DNA of 64,000 nucleotides from Enterobacter sp. 638 (GTDB lineage Bacteria > Pseudomonadota > Gammaproteobacteria > Enterobacterales > Enterobacteriaceae), in contig NC_009436.1 in the NCBI RefSeq assembly GCF_000016325.1, positions 1,798,001-1,862,000 of the forward strand. The letters run 5' to 3'. The notes under the pieces were generated by a model. That model searched no databases and had not been told where the DNA came from. It saw only the letters and a program-made list of their open reading frames with translations. The position numbers and the translations under genes were made by a program. This document shows, piece after piece, positions 16,588 through 26,693 of the stretch (positions are counted from its first letter, which is position 1; every line of letters begins with the position of its first letter).

Positions 16588-17775
16588 TTAGTCGGGCGCG
16601 ATCTCTCCATCGCGTCCGGCAAGCACACCACAAATAGCCATCACGACTGCCGCCAGTGCGCAAGCAATAAGCTGAATGCGCCAGTCTCCCGCCGTATCGT
16701 GAATTTTACCCATCAACGGTGGCCCGCATGCGGCCAGAAGATACCCGACCGATTGCGCCATTCCGGACAGCGCCGCCGCCTGATGTGCTGACCCGGCGCG
16801 AAGGCCGATAAAGGTGAGACCCAAAATCATCGTGGCCCCTGATCCAAATCCAAAAATAAGCGTCCAGAGAACCGCCTGACCCGGAACAAACCAGAACCCC
16901 GCTGCGCTAACCGCGCACAGTAAGGCCGAGAATCCAGCGATGCCGCGCTGGTCTTTGAGCCGGTGCAACACCAGCGGAACGGCAAGTCCGGGCGCAGCTG
17001 TCGCCAGTTGCAACAAACCATGCATGGAACCTGCCTGCGTTTCGCTGTAGCCATGGCTGAGTAAAATCGCCGGAAGCCAGCCGATAATCACATAATAAAT
17101 CAGCGAGTTAATCCCCAGAAATAACGTCACCTGCCAGGCCAGGGGCGAGCGCCAGATTCCACGATTATGCAGCGCACGCGCGCCGCTTAACGAGGCGGTG
17201 TGCTTCTGACGCCACTGCGGCAGCCACAGAATCAGCGCGAGAAGCGGAAAGACCATCAGCGACAGTAGCGCGCCATGCCAGCCCGCGCCGCTCAGTGCCA
17301 GCGGCACAATCATGGCCGACCCCAACGCGGCTGACGCGCCCATCGTCAGGGAATACGCGCCCGTGAGCTTTGCAACCTGACCCGGAAAATCGCGCTTAAT
17401 CAGGCCGGGCAGCAGGACGTTTCCGAGTGCAATCCCGCAGCCGATCACCGCCGTTCCGGCAAACAACAGCGTGGACGAGGGTAGAGAGCGAATACCAATG
17501 CCTGCGCAGATCAGCAGCAGGGCGATAAACAGGCTGCGCTCCATACCAATACGACGCGCAACGCCTGCGGCCAGAGGCGAAATGAGGGCAAAAGCCAGCA
17601 GCGGCAGAGTGGTGAGCAGGCCCGTCTGGGCAGTGGTCAGGCCATAGTCGTGACGGATGGTGTCCAGCAGCGGAGCCGCACCGGTAAATGTCACGCGCAA
17701 CGTCGTGGCGATCATCAGCATACCGGCGATCAGCAGCAGGCGATCTTTACCGGTGGAAGGGATGGCAGTAGTCAT
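16588..17775 (-). CDS. nimT: MFS transporter NimT (2-nitroimidazole exporter)
   Basis: A 395-residue major facilitator superfamily protein with about 12 hydrophobic segments. It is highly similar to E. coli NimT (YeaN), with TTLRVTFTGAAPLLDTIR near the start, the loop 2-3 GVARRIGMERSLF and LAACGPPLMGKIHD late. It belongs to the CynX/NimT branch. In E. coli it confers 2-nitroimidazole resistance and is controlled by the divergent nimR, as here (99 bp between starts). Confidence 0.95.
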   Translation of the reverse strand: MTTAIPSTGKDRLLLIAGMLMIATTLRVTFTGAAPLLDTIRHDYGLTTAQTGLLTTLPLLAFALISPLAAGVARRIGMERSLFIALLLICAGIGIRSLPSSTLLFAGTAVIGCGIALGNVLLPGLIKRDFPGQVAKLTGAYSLTMGASAALGSAMIVPLALSGAGWHGALLSLMVFPLLALILWLPQWRQKHTASLSGARALHNRGIWRSPLAWQVTLFLGINSLIYYVIIGWLPAILLSHGYSETQAGSMHGLLQLATAAPGLAVPLVLHRLKDQRGIAGFSALLCAVSAAGFWFVPGQAVLWTLIFGFGSGATMILGLTFIGLRAGSAHQAAALSGMAQSVGYLLAACGPPLMGKIHDTAGDWRIQLIACALAAVVMAICGVLAGRDGEIAPD

Positions 17776-17874
17776 TGTTTTCTCTTACCTCTTAACGAGC
17801 GCACACATTACTCGTTTTCAGTGCTGTTTGAATCAAGCTAAAATGACAGTTTATCGCTCATATCGGACAACATT

Positions 17875-18666
17875 ATGTTAGGTCTTGGACTCGACGGGTA
17901 CGATCCGGACAGCCAGCATCATGCGGCAGTGGCGTTTCATATTCGCGTCGTGGAAGACGAGCAACGCATTCCGCGGCATCAGCATCGTAAGGGGCAGCTG
18001 ATCCTCGCTCTGCGAGGGGCGGTCACCTGTGAAGTGGACAACGCCATGTGGATGGTACCGCCGCAATACGCAGTCTGGATACCCGGCCAGATCCCGCACA
18101 GTAATAAGGCGACGCCGGGGGCACAGCTCTGTTTCCTGTTTATTGAACCCGGCGCGGTGATGCTGCCGGATCGCTGCTGCACGCTCAAAATCTCTCCGTT
18201 GGTGCGCGAGTTAATCCTGACGCTGGCAAGCAAAACGGACGATCAGCTACTGCTCGCCGCGACGTCAAGGCTGACGGATGTGCTTTTTGATGAAATCCCA
18301 CAGCAGCCGCAGGAACAGCTGCAGTTGCCTGTCTCACCGCATCCCAAAATCCGCATGATGAGCAACACGATGGCGGAACAACCCGCCGAATGGCAGACGC
18401 TGGCGCAGTGGGCCAGCCACTTTGCGATGAGCGAGCGCAATCTGGCGCGGCTGGTGGTGAAAGAGACAGGGCTGAGCTTTCGCCGCTGGCGGCATCAGCT
18501 GCAGCTGATCGTGGCGTTACAATTGCTGATTGGCGGCAAATCGGTCCAGCAGGTGGCGCAGTCACTCGGATATGACTCCACCACCGCGTTTATCACGATG
18601 TTTAGGAAAGGGCTGGGGCAAACGCCGGGGCGCTATATCGCCAGCCTGTCTACGACTTCCCGATAA
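17875..18666 (+). CDS. nimR: AraC-family regulator NimR
   Basis: A 263-residue regulator. The N-terminal cupin carries the [15 protein letters not shown] pattern (about residues 38-52). The C-terminal pair of helix-turn-helix motifs covers about 165-255, with [20 protein letters not shown] and [20 protein letters not shown]. It matches E. coli NimR (YeaM), which represses nimT. The stop overlaps the convergent yeaL stop by 17 bp. Auto- and nimT control probably act in the 99-bp shared intergenic region. Confidence 0.94.
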   Translation: MLGLGLDGYDPDSQHHAAVAFHIRVVEDEQRIPRHQHRKGQLILALRGAVTCEVDNAMWMVPPQYAVWIPGQIPHSNKATPGAQLCFLFIEPGAVMLPDRCCTLKISPLVRELILTLASKTDDQLLLAATSRLTDVLFDEIPQQPQEQLQLPVSPHPKIRMMSNTMAEQPAEWQTLAQWASHFAMSERNLARLVVKETGLSFRRWRHQLQLIVALQLLIGGKSVQQVAQSLGYDSTTAFITMFRKGLGQTPGRYIASLSTTSR

Positions 18667-19096
18667 ACAGCGAAACCAGTCCGGCGGCAATCAGCGGACC
18701 CACAGGGACTCCGCGGAATAGCGCCACGCCCAGAACGGTCCCGACCAGTAAACCCGCTACCAGCGACGGCTGGGAACTCATCAACGTCACACCGCGCCCG
18801 CCGAGCCATGAGACGAATACGCCCACGGCGATGGCGATCAGCGATTTCCAGTTCACAAAGGAGTGCAAAAGTGTGGAGGCCGGTAATGTGCCGCTGGCGA
18901 TAGGGGCCATTACGCCGATGGTCAGGATAATTATCCCAATAGTGAGGCCTTGTTTTTCTATCCATGGGAAGAAGGTGTTCAGCGGCGTCACGCGCACGAT
19001 AATCAACACCAGGATTGAAATCGCGACCGTGGTGTTGTGGCTGATAAAGCCGAGCGCTGCCAGAGCCAGCAGAATCAGCAGGGTAGGGTCAAACAT
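18650..19096 (-). CDS. yeaL: UPF0756 (DUF441) membrane protein YeaL
   Basis: A 148-residue inner-membrane protein with four hydrophobic helices and Gly-rich turns ([33 protein letters not shown]). It is nearly identical to E. coli YeaL. No function is established. AAGGAAA lies 6 bp before the ATG. Strikingly, a full intrinsic terminator on the same strand ends only 15 bp upstream of the ATG, so yeaL expression must start at or read through it. Confidence 0.95.
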   Translation of the reverse strand: MFDPTLLILLALAALGFISHNTTVAISILVLIIVRVTPLNTFFPWIEKQGLTIGIIILTIGVMAPIASGTLPASTLLHSFVNWKSLIAIAVGVFVSWLGGRGVTLMSSQPSLVAGLLVGTVLGVALFRGVPVGPLIAAGLVSLFIGKS

Positions 19097-19111
19097 GAGG
19101 ATTTCCTTGCC

Positions 19112-19136
19112 AAAAAAAAGTAAGCCTGCTTACTTT
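19112..19136 (-). terminator. Minus-strand terminator directly upstream of yeaL
   Basis: AAAGTAAGC-AG-GCTTACTTT is a perfect 9-bp stem followed by a T run on the minus strand. It could end yeaK transcripts, a small RNA, or act as an attenuator for yeaL. The 378-bp gap 19097-19474 otherwise contains only the yoaI control region. Confidence 0.85.
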
Positions 19137-19408
19137 ACCCGCAAAGGCGTGATTAAACAGGCTTTTATCAAAAAAACCATTTTATTTATGCAACTGCCAG
19201 AAGAGGAGTGATTCAACTTTTCGCCAGCGCACTTCCCGGGGCTTGAATTAAAAAAGAGTAATAACAGTTTCGATGTGGGCATCAGCGCTCGGGAACGCGT
19301 TGTCGCGATACAAGCGTAAATAAAGGGGATAGCCGTTGCAGTAGCGGTGAAAAGGTTTTTTCCCGAAACCGTTACAGCGCCCATATTTTTCATCAGAATG
19401 ACCTGATA

Positions 19409-19426
19409 GTGTCATGCCGCTGTCAT
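19409..19426 (+). promoter_or_regulatory. Candidate PhoB (Pho) box upstream of yoaI
   Basis: GTGTCAT-GCCG-CTGTCAT shows the 7-4-7 direct-repeat layout of a Pho box; both 7-mers match the CTGTCAT consensus in at least six positions. It lies 49 bp before yoaI, and a third half-like GGACAGT follows. Confidence 0.65.
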
Positions 19427-19474
19427 TAAGGGACAGTAAAAAGGATATACATATCAAGAAAGGGGGGAATCAAT

Positions 19475-19579
19475 ATGCACGATCAAATGTTTATTGAGAC
19501 GCTGATTATATCGTCCTCATTTTTTACCATTGCGATGATTATTGTGGCATCCGTGATGTTTCTTGAGAAACACGACTGA
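19475..19579 (+). CDS. yoaI: Small membrane protein YoaI, 34 aa
   Basis: Reads [20 protein letters not shown] followed by [15 protein letters not shown]. coli YoaI (34 residues) shares the MFVETLIITSSFF core and the charged end. It has one transmembrane helix. A strong ribosome site (AGGGGGG) lies 9 bp upstream. In E. coli this protein has been connected with the PhoQ/PhoP and PhoR/PhoB systems; the Pho-box-like repeat upstream fits that. It is convergent with yeaK. Confidence 0.92.
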   Translation: MHDQMFIETLIISSSFFTIAMIIVASVMFLEKHD

Positions 19580-19602
19580 CCCAAGGGCCAGTCGTTGCAA
19601 GA

Positions 19603-20100
19603 TTATCGACGAAAAGTCACCAGCTCAGGTTGGGCAATTCGCAGGTAATCGGCGGTGTTCATAATCACTGATTTTTCGAGCAGCCCCGCATTAAATGCAA
19701 TTTCGTCGAAACGTTCAAACAGCAACGGATCGGCAACCAGCGTCAACTGCGGATGAAAGCTGAACGGTGGAATTGCACCGAAGACGCAAGCGGTGAGGTC
19801 GTCTACTTCTGCTGGGCTGGCGAGCGAGGCTTTACTCCCACCAAAATGGCTGGCGAGTTGACTCAGATCGGCCTGCTGATCGGCAGCCAGAATCGCCAGA
19901 ACGTGCCTGTTTACACCATGGCCTTTTACTTTGCAGACCAGCGCTTTTGCTCCCTGACCGAGATCGGTACCGCGAATTTCACTCACCGCTTCGCATTTCC
20001 CCACGGCTTCGTGCTCCACAACCCGATATTGTGCACCCTGCTCAGTTAACAGTGCGATCAGTTGCTGGTGGGTTGTTGTGCCTTTAATCTTTTCCGACAT
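19603..20100 (-). CDS. yeaK: YbaK/ProX-type aminoacyl-tRNA deacylase YeaK
   Basis: A 165-residue free-standing editing domain, similar to the insertion domain of prolyl-tRNA synthetase, that clears mischarged aminoacyl-tRNAs. Family motifs present are the early HEAVGKCEAVSEIRG, the central KALVCKVKG and FGAIPPFSFH with LASPAEVDDLT. It matches E. coli YeaK (167). The precise tRNA substrates in this organism are not deducible. Confidence 0.94.
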   Translation of the reverse strand: MSEKIKGTTTHQQLIALLTEQGAQYRVVEHEAVGKCEAVSEIRGTDLGQGAKALVCKVKGHGVNRHVLAILAADQQADLSQLASHFGGSKASLASPAEVDDLTACVFGAIPPFSFHPQLTLVADPLLFERFDEIAFNAGLLEKSVIMNTADYLRIAQPELVTFRR

Positions 20101-20251
20101 GGCTGTATTGCCTGTGATATTTGAATACAGGGCTCATACGGTAGCACATCCTATTCATAAAAAAACCCATAATAAATATACCTGTTTTGACAAAACTAAA
20201 AGTATATCTCGTTACTATTTGGCCGGTAATTAATTTGTTGCTGGAGGAGTA

Positions 20252-21148
20252 ATGAACAGTAAATTCAAAAAAATTGATGCTACCGTTCGTGATTTGAATC
20301 ATTCGACGGATGCACATTTCAAATGGCTGATAAATATACTGCGGTTTGTTGCCAGTCGTGATGTTTTACTCCCGGACCTGACTTGCGATGATGCGCATAA
20401 TTTTTGTGATTTTGGCCATTGGTTAAATACGCAATTACAAGATGACATAGCGGGCAGGAATTATCTTCTTGATATAAAGGATAAACATATTCACGTCCAT
20501 AAGATGTGTCGCGAGCTTATAAAAGCCATTGAGCACGACGAGTGTAACAATGCACCTTTCGATGATTTCGAGACGGCGCTCCTGGCATTTACGGCGTCAG
20601 TGTCTCGCTATAAAGCGCACTTGCTACAACTACGTACCAGCTATGATGCGTTGACAGGGCTGCCCTTGCGGCGAATCCTGGATGAGTCATATGACAGCAT
20701 GAATAAAGCATTGGGCGATGAGGGATTATATTTGCTTCTGCTGGATGTCGATCATTTTAAAAAGATTAATGATAACTACGGACATTTAATCGGGGATGCC
20801 GTTTTACGGTCATTGGCCCTTAATCTGGAAAATAATATTCGGCGTGCAGAGTCTGTTTATCGCTATGGCGGCGAAGAGTTTATTATTCTGCTCCAGGCCC
20901 ACAGTGACAGAGAGGCCACTGAAGCCGCAGAACGTTTACGCCGGGTAATAGAGACGTCAGAGACCGTATCCGGAGGTCACAGAGTGAAAATTACCTTTAG
21001 TTCAGGGCTGACGCGCGTCCATCGCGGTGAAACACTGCGGGAAGTTCTGGAAAGAGCGGATGTGGCACTTTATAAAGGCAAGCAGAGTGGAAGAAACTGC
21101 ACCATCCTGATTAATAAAAGTCTCGATTGTATTAATGTGAGCTATTAA
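20252..21148 (+). CDS. Zinc-sensing diguanylate cyclase, DgcZ-like (CZB-GGDEF)
   Basis: A 298-residue cytosolic cyclase. The N-terminal CZB domain keeps the zinc ligands at the same positions as E. coli DgcZ (YdeH): His22 (AHFKWL), Cys52 (FCDFGHW), His79 and His83 (KHIHVH). Zinc inhibits DgcZ. The GGDEF domain (about 128-290) has YDALTGLPLRRILDES, LLLDVDHFKKINDNYGH and the active site YRYGGEEFIILL (205-209). The I-site is degenerate (RAES instead of RxxD). In E. coli DgcZ is encoded elsewhere and drives PGA biofilm; this slot is near where K-12 has dgcJ (yeaJ), a different cyclase. GGAGGAG lies 5 bp before the ATG. Confidence 0.93.
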   Translation: MNSKFKKIDATVRDLNHSTDAHFKWLINILRFVASRDVLLPDLTCDDAHNFCDFGHWLNTQLQDDIAGRNYLLDIKDKHIHVHKMCRELIKAIEHDECNNAPFDDFETALLAFTASVSRYKAHLLQLRTSYDALTGLPLRRILDESYDSMNKALGDEGLYLLLLDVDHFKKINDNYGHLIGDAVLRSLALNLENNIRRAESVYRYGGEEFIILLQAHSDREATEAAERLRRVIETSETVSGGHRVKITFSSGLTRVHRGETLREVLERADVALYKGKQSGRNCTILINKSLDCINVSY

Positions 21149-21181
21149 GAAAACAGCCAGCAATGAATGCTGGCTGTTGCG

Positions 21182-22492
<1,311 letters not shown>

Positions 22493-22503
22493 TTATGCGG
22501 GTC

Positions 22504-22581
22504 CCGTAAGGCCGGAAAAACGGTGTTTATCCGGCTTACGGTTCACCTATTTTGCTCGCCCGACAGCAGGGCTGCCGGGCG
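22504..22581. repeat. REP/BIME-like pair of hairpins between yeaG and yeaH
   Basis: Two palindromes: CCGTAAGGCCGG with CCGGCTTACGG (22504-22541, REP-like), and CGCCCGACAGCA with TGCCGGGCG (22557-22581). No T runs follow, so they more likely stabilise the yeaG mRNA 3' end and tune yeaG/yeaH ratios than terminate. Confidence 0.7.
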
Positions 22582-22594
22582 ATTTTCTGGTCTG

Positions 22595-24529
22595 TTATGA
22601 CGATTTACGCACGCGCAGATACCATTCGCACAGTAGGCGCACCTGTTTGCGGGTATAGCCTTTCTCCATCATGCGGTCGACAAAATCGTCGTGCTTTTTC
22701 TGCTCGTCGGTTGACGTTTTGGCATTAAAGGAAATGACCGGCAACAGCTCTTCGGTATTGGAGAACATTTTCTTCTCGATAACCGTGCGCAGTTTTTCGT
22801 AGCTGGTCCAGTTCGGATTACGTCCGCTGTTATGAGCTCTGGCACGCAGAACAAAGTTGACGATTTCGTTACGGAAGTCTTTCGGATTGCTGATCCCGGC
22901 AGGCTTCTCAATTTTTTCCAGCTCTGCGTTCAGGGATTCGCGGTCAAACAGCTGGCCGGTGTCCGGATCGCGATACTCCTGATCCTGAATCCAGAAATCC
23001 GCATAGGTGACGTAACGGTCGAATATGTTCTGCCCGTATTCAGAATAGGATTCCAGATAGGCGGTCTGGATCTCTTTGCCGATAAACTCGGCGTATTTCG
23101 GGATCAGATAGCCTTTGAGGAACTCCAGATAGCGTTCCGCCAGCTCTTGCGGGAACTGCTCACGTTCTATTTGCTGTTCGAGCACGTAGAACAGATGCAC
23201 TGGGTTGGCCGCGACTTCAGCGTGATCGAAGTTGAACACGCGGGAGAGGATTTTAAACGCAAAACGCGTGGACAGTCCGTTCATCCCTTCGTCGACACCT
23301 GCGTAGTCGCGATACTCCTGGTAGGACTTCGCTTTCGGATCGGTGTCTTTCAGACTTTCACCGTCATAGACGCGCATTTTTGAATAAATGCTGGAGTTTT
23401 CTGGCTCTTTCAGACGCGACAGAATCGAGAACCGCGACAGGGTTTCCAGTGTGCCAGGCGCACAAGGTGCATGTACCAGCTCGCTGTGGTTGAGCAGTTT
23501 TTCGTAAATCTTGATCTCTTCGGAGATGCGCAGGCAATAAGGCACTTTGACGATGTAAACACGGTCAAGGAACGCCTCGTTGTTCTTGTTGTTTCTGAAG
23601 GTCACCCATTCTGATTCGTTCGAGTGCGCCAGAATGATCCCGTTGAACGGCAGGGCGGAGATACCTTCTGTCCCGTTGTAGTTCCCTTCCTGCGTGGCGG
23701 TCAGCAGCGGGTGCAGCACCTTAATCGGCGCTTTGAACATCTCGACGAACTCCATCACGCCCTGGTTTGCCCGGCATAACGCGCCGGAATAGCCATAGGC
23801 ATCTGGGTCGTTCTGCGCGTGGTGTTCCAGTTTACGAATATCGACTTTTCCGACCAGCGCGGAGATATCCTGGTTGTTTTCATCACCAGGCTCCGTTTTT
23901 GCAATCGCAATCTGTTCCAGAATCGAAGGCCAGACTTTCACCACGCGGAACTTAGTGATGTCACCGCCGAATTCGTGCAGACGTTTTGCCGCCCATGGCG
24001 ACATGATGGTGCCCAGATAGCGGCGCGGAACGCCAAATTCTTTATCCAGAATCTGCGCATCTTCCTGCGGGTTGAACAGGCATAGCGGGTGATCGTTGAC
24101 CGGGCTGCGCTCGCCGTTGGCGCTCAACACATAAATCGGCACGCGCTGCATCAGCGCTTTCAGTCGTTCCGCCAGGGACGATTTACCGCCGCCCACCGGA
24201 CCCAGTAAATAAAGGATCTGTTTCTTCTCTTCAAGGCCTTGAGCGGCGTGTTTCAGGTAAGAAACAATCTGCTCGATGGCATCTTCCATGCCGTAAAATT
24301 CTTCAAACGCGGGATAGCGCGCAACCACACGATTCGAAAAGAGACGGGAGAGCCGTGGTTCGAGCGCCGTGTCGACCATGTTAGGCTCACCAATAGCCAT
24401 CAATAGCCTTTCTGCCGCATTAGCATAGGCACTGCGATCTTGCCGACAAATGGTAAGAAACTCCTGCAGTGTGAACTCTTCGTCCTTGGCAGCTTCATAG
24501 CGCTGGCGATAGTGATCGAATATATTCAT
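22595..24529 (-). CDS. yeaG: Serine protein kinase YeaG (PrkA family)
   Basis: A 644-residue cytosolic kinase. The N-terminal AAA-like PrkA domain has the Walker A motif LLGPVGGGKSSLAERL (about residue 100-115); the C-terminal kinase-like region follows. The start at MNIFDHYRQRYEAAKDEEF gives exactly the E. coli length. It is the first gene of yeaGH and has a consensus sigma-54 promoter about 100 bp upstream. In E. coli YeaG is induced in nitrogen starvation via NtrC and by sigma-S and limits metabolic activity. Confidence 0.97.
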   Translation of the reverse strand: MNIFDHYRQRYEAAKDEEFTLQEFLTICRQDRSAYANAAERLLMAIGEPNMVDTALEPRLSRLFSNRVVARYPAFEEFYGMEDAIEQIVSYLKHAAQGLEEKKQILYLLGPVGGGKSSLAERLKALMQRVPIYVLSANGERSPVNDHPLCLFNPQEDAQILDKEFGVPRRYLGTIMSPWAAKRLHEFGGDITKFRVVKVWPSILEQIAIAKTEPGDENNQDISALVGKVDIRKLEHHAQNDPDAYGYSGALCRANQGVMEFVEMFKAPIKVLHPLLTATQEGNYNGTEGISALPFNGIILAHSNESEWVTFRNNKNNEAFLDRVYIVKVPYCLRISEEIKIYEKLLNHSELVHAPCAPGTLETLSRFSILSRLKEPENSSIYSKMRVYDGESLKDTDPKAKSYQEYRDYAGVDEGMNGLSTRFAFKILSRVFNFDHAEVAANPVHLFYVLEQQIEREQFPQELAERYLEFLKGYLIPKYAEFIGKEIQTAYLESYSEYGQNIFDRYVTYADFWIQDQEYRDPDTGQLFDRESLNAELEKIEKPAGISNPKDFRNEIVNFVLRARAHNSGRNPNWTSYEKLRTVIEKKMFSNTEELLPVISFNAKTSTDEQKKHDDFVDRMMEKGYTRKQVRLLCEWYLRVRKSS

Positions 24530-24626
24530 GGCATGCCGTCCTTTCGTTTTTAGCACAGGAAAAGAGCCGTTCGTATGAATAGTGGAGGCTCCTGGAAGAG
24601 GAACCGTCGCATCTCACTGTCTAAGC

Positions 24627-24642
24627 AGCAACCCGTGTGCCA
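24627..24642 (-). promoter_or_regulatory. Sigma-54 promoter of yeaGH
   Basis: Minus strand: TGGCACACGGGTTGCT, a full match to the -24/-12 consensus (TGGCAC, then TTGC with correct spacing). The predicted start is about 85 nt upstream of yeaG. The rest of the 431-bp gap 24530-24960 is AT-rich upstream of this site; near 24705-24740 it holds TTTTGCAAAACTTGCATGCC-type repeats, and I see no clear NtrC pair. Confidence 0.9.
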
Positions 24643-24960
24643 GGTCTGACGCTCACAACCGCAGGGTGTTCAGGCATTCATCTTCTTAAAATTAAGCGTA
24701 GATGGCATTTGCAAAACTTGCATGCCTGCAAAAACTAATTTCAATGACATATCAATAACTCATCCGAATAATTAGCCGATGAAATAAGCATAAAATGTCA
24801 GGTTTCATCCAGGCGTCACAGAATTGAAAGCAGTCAGTCATCTTAAACGATGAAAATAATCGGTTAATCAAACTCATTAGCAGGCAAAAAATTTTGGGAT
24901 GTTTAGCAAGGGCGGTTACACTTCAAACGCTGATTATTTGACTACAGGAAAGAATGGATT

Positions 24961-25707
24961 GTGACCAAACTCAAACTTCTGGCATTGGGCATCCTTGCCG
25001 CCACGGCAGTAAACACCGTACATGCAGAGGATAAATTCTCTCTTGGTGCGGGTGTTGGTGTGATCAATAGCCCATACAAGCAGTATGACCGTGAGATCTA
25101 TCCGGTTCCCGTTGTCACCTATGAAGGGGATAACTTCTGGTTCCGTGGTCTGGGTGGCGGTTACTATTTGTGGAACGATGAAGCCGACAAGCTCTCGATC
25201 ATGGCTTACTACGATCCGACGCACTTTAAGCCGGGCGACAGTGACAGCCACCAGATGCGCCAGCTGGACAAGCGTAAAGGTACCCTGATGGCGGGTCTTT
25301 CTTACGTGCATAACACGCAATACGGCTACCTGCGCGCTGCGCTGGCAGGCGATACCCTGGACAACAGCAATGGTTTCGTCGGTGATGTGGCGTGGCTCTA
25401 CCGTTACACCAACGGTGGCCTGACGCTGACGCCGGGTATCGGTGTGGATTACAAAAGTGAAAACTACAACGACTACTATTACGGTGTATCACGTAATGAG
25501 TCGCGTCGTAGCGGTCTGAAGCAGTATCAGGCTGACGATGGCTGGAACCCGTACCTGGAATTGACGGCAAACTACAAGTTTGCAGCCGACTGGAGCGTCT
25601 ACGCAACTGGCCGCTATCTGCGCCTGAGCGATGAAGTGAAAGACAGCCCGATGGTCGACAGATCATGGGCCGGTATTTTCTCAACCGGTGTGACTTACAG
25701 TTTCTGA
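24961..25707 (+). CDS. mipA: MltA-interacting outer-membrane protein MipA
   Basis: A 248-residue outer-membrane beta-barrel that links the murein hydrolase MltA with PBP1B. The GTG start is followed by the signal peptide TKLKLLALGILAATAV, cut after VHA (about residue 22). The mature protein is rich in alternating aromatic strands (FWFRGLGGGYYLWNDE) and ends GIFSTGVTYSF with the C-terminal Phe required for barrel assembly. It matches E. coli MipA (248). A terminator follows. Confidence 0.96.
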   Translation: MTKLKLLALGILAATAVNTVHAEDKFSLGAGVGVINSPYKQYDREIYPVPVVTYEGDNFWFRGLGGGYYLWNDEADKLSIMAYYDPTHFKPGDSDSHQMRQLDKRKGTLMAGLSYVHNTQYGYLRAALAGDTLDNSNGFVGDVAWLYRYTNGGLTLTPGIGVDYKSENYNDYYYGVSRNESRRSGLKQYQADDGWNPYLELTANYKFAADWSVYATGRYLRLSDEVKDSPMVDRSWAGIFSTGVTYSF

Positions 25708-25743
25708 TTGTGCACTGACACAGTGCATTTTATGCATCATAAC

Positions 25744-25765
25744 GGGGCGCTTGCGCCCCTTTCGT
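25744..25765 (+). terminator. mipA terminator
   Basis: GGGGCG-CTTG-CGCCCC followed by TTTCGTTTT, 36 bp after the stop. Confidence 0.8.
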
Positions 25766-25797
25766 TTTACGGTGGTGCAGCAAAACAGGAGAGACCA

Positions 25798-26652
25798 ATG
25801 AGTGAAAAAACCGTGACCTTTACCGAAGGCTTGACCGTCCCCGCGATTGGGCAGGGAACCTGGTACATGGGAGAAAACGCCAGTCAGCGTCGCAACGAAG
25901 TTGATGCACTGCGAGCGGGCATTGACCTTGGTCTGACGCTGATTGATACCGCTGAGATGTACGCGGATGGCGCTGCGGAAGAGGTGGTGGGCGAGGCAAT
26001 CAAAGGCCAGCGTGAGAAAGTGTATCTGGTGTCTAAGGTGTATCCGTGGAATGCGGGCGGCCAAAAAGGGATCGCCGCCTGCAATGCCAGCCTTCGTCGT
26101 CTCGGAACAGATCATATTGACCTTTACCTGCTGCACTGGCGCGGGAATTTCGGTCTCGATGAAACTGTTGAGCTAATGGAGACATTGCAGCAGCAGGGCA
26201 AAATTGGCCGCTGGGGTGTCTCGAATCTGGATTACGACGACATGCAGGAATTGTGGGGCGTGAAGGGCGGTATGGCCTGCGCAACAAACCAGGTGCTTTA
26301 TCATCTGGCCTCACGCGGCATTGAATACGATCTGCTTCCGTGGTGTCAGCAGCAGAACATGCCAGTTATGGCGTATTGTCCGCTTGCTCAGGCCGGGCGC
26401 TTACGTTCGGGCCTGATGAATCATCCGGTCGTGAACGATATTGCTCGCATCCATCAGGTAAGCGCTGCGCAAATTTTGCTGGCATGGGTGGTAAGCCATA
26501 AAGGCGTCATGGCGATTCCGAAAGCGGCAACCATTGAACATGTGACGGAAAATGCGGGAGCGTTGGCGATTGCGCTTTCAGCTGAAGAGTTGCTCAAGCT
26601 GGATAATGCGTTTCCAGCGCCAGACCACAAGACTGCGTTAGACGTGGTGTAA
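25798..26652 (+). CDS. yeaE: Aldo-keto reductase YeaE
   Basis: A 284-residue NADPH-dependent reductase; E. coli YeaE reduces methylglyoxal. The AKR signature DTAEMYADGAAEEVVG holds the catalytic Asp and Tyr, SKVYPWNAGG the Lys and LYLLHWRGNF the His. The C-terminal IPKAATIEHVTENAGAL is the cofactor-binding loop. The start at 25798 has GGAGAG 8 bp upstream and gives the E. coli length. A GC-rich hairpin without T run (26659-26683) follows, before convergent yeaD. Confidence 0.95.
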   Translation: MSEKTVTFTEGLTVPAIGQGTWYMGENASQRRNEVDALRAGIDLGLTLIDTAEMYADGAAEEVVGEAIKGQREKVYLVSKVYPWNAGGQKGIAACNASLRRLGTDHIDLYLLHWRGNFGLDETVELMETLQQQGKIGRWGVSNLDYDDMQELWGVKGGMACATNQVLYHLASRGIEYDLLPWCQQQNMPVMAYCPLAQAGRLRSGLMNHPVVNDIARIHQVSAAQILLAWVVSHKGVMAIPKAATIEHVTENAGALAIALSAEELLKLDNAFPAPDHKTALDVV

Positions 26653-26693
26653 GAGTTACCCCCTCACTTTGCGGGCGAGGGGGAGCGATCGTA

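Noticed and set aside
19130..19393. 87-codon minus-strand frame upstream of yeaL
   Set aside because: No ribosome site, low-complexity composition, overlaps the Pho-box region; a non-coding leader is more likely.
26659..26683. CCCCCTC/GAGGGGG hairpin after yeaE as terminator
   Set aside because: No T run on either side; kept only as a note in the yeaE entry.
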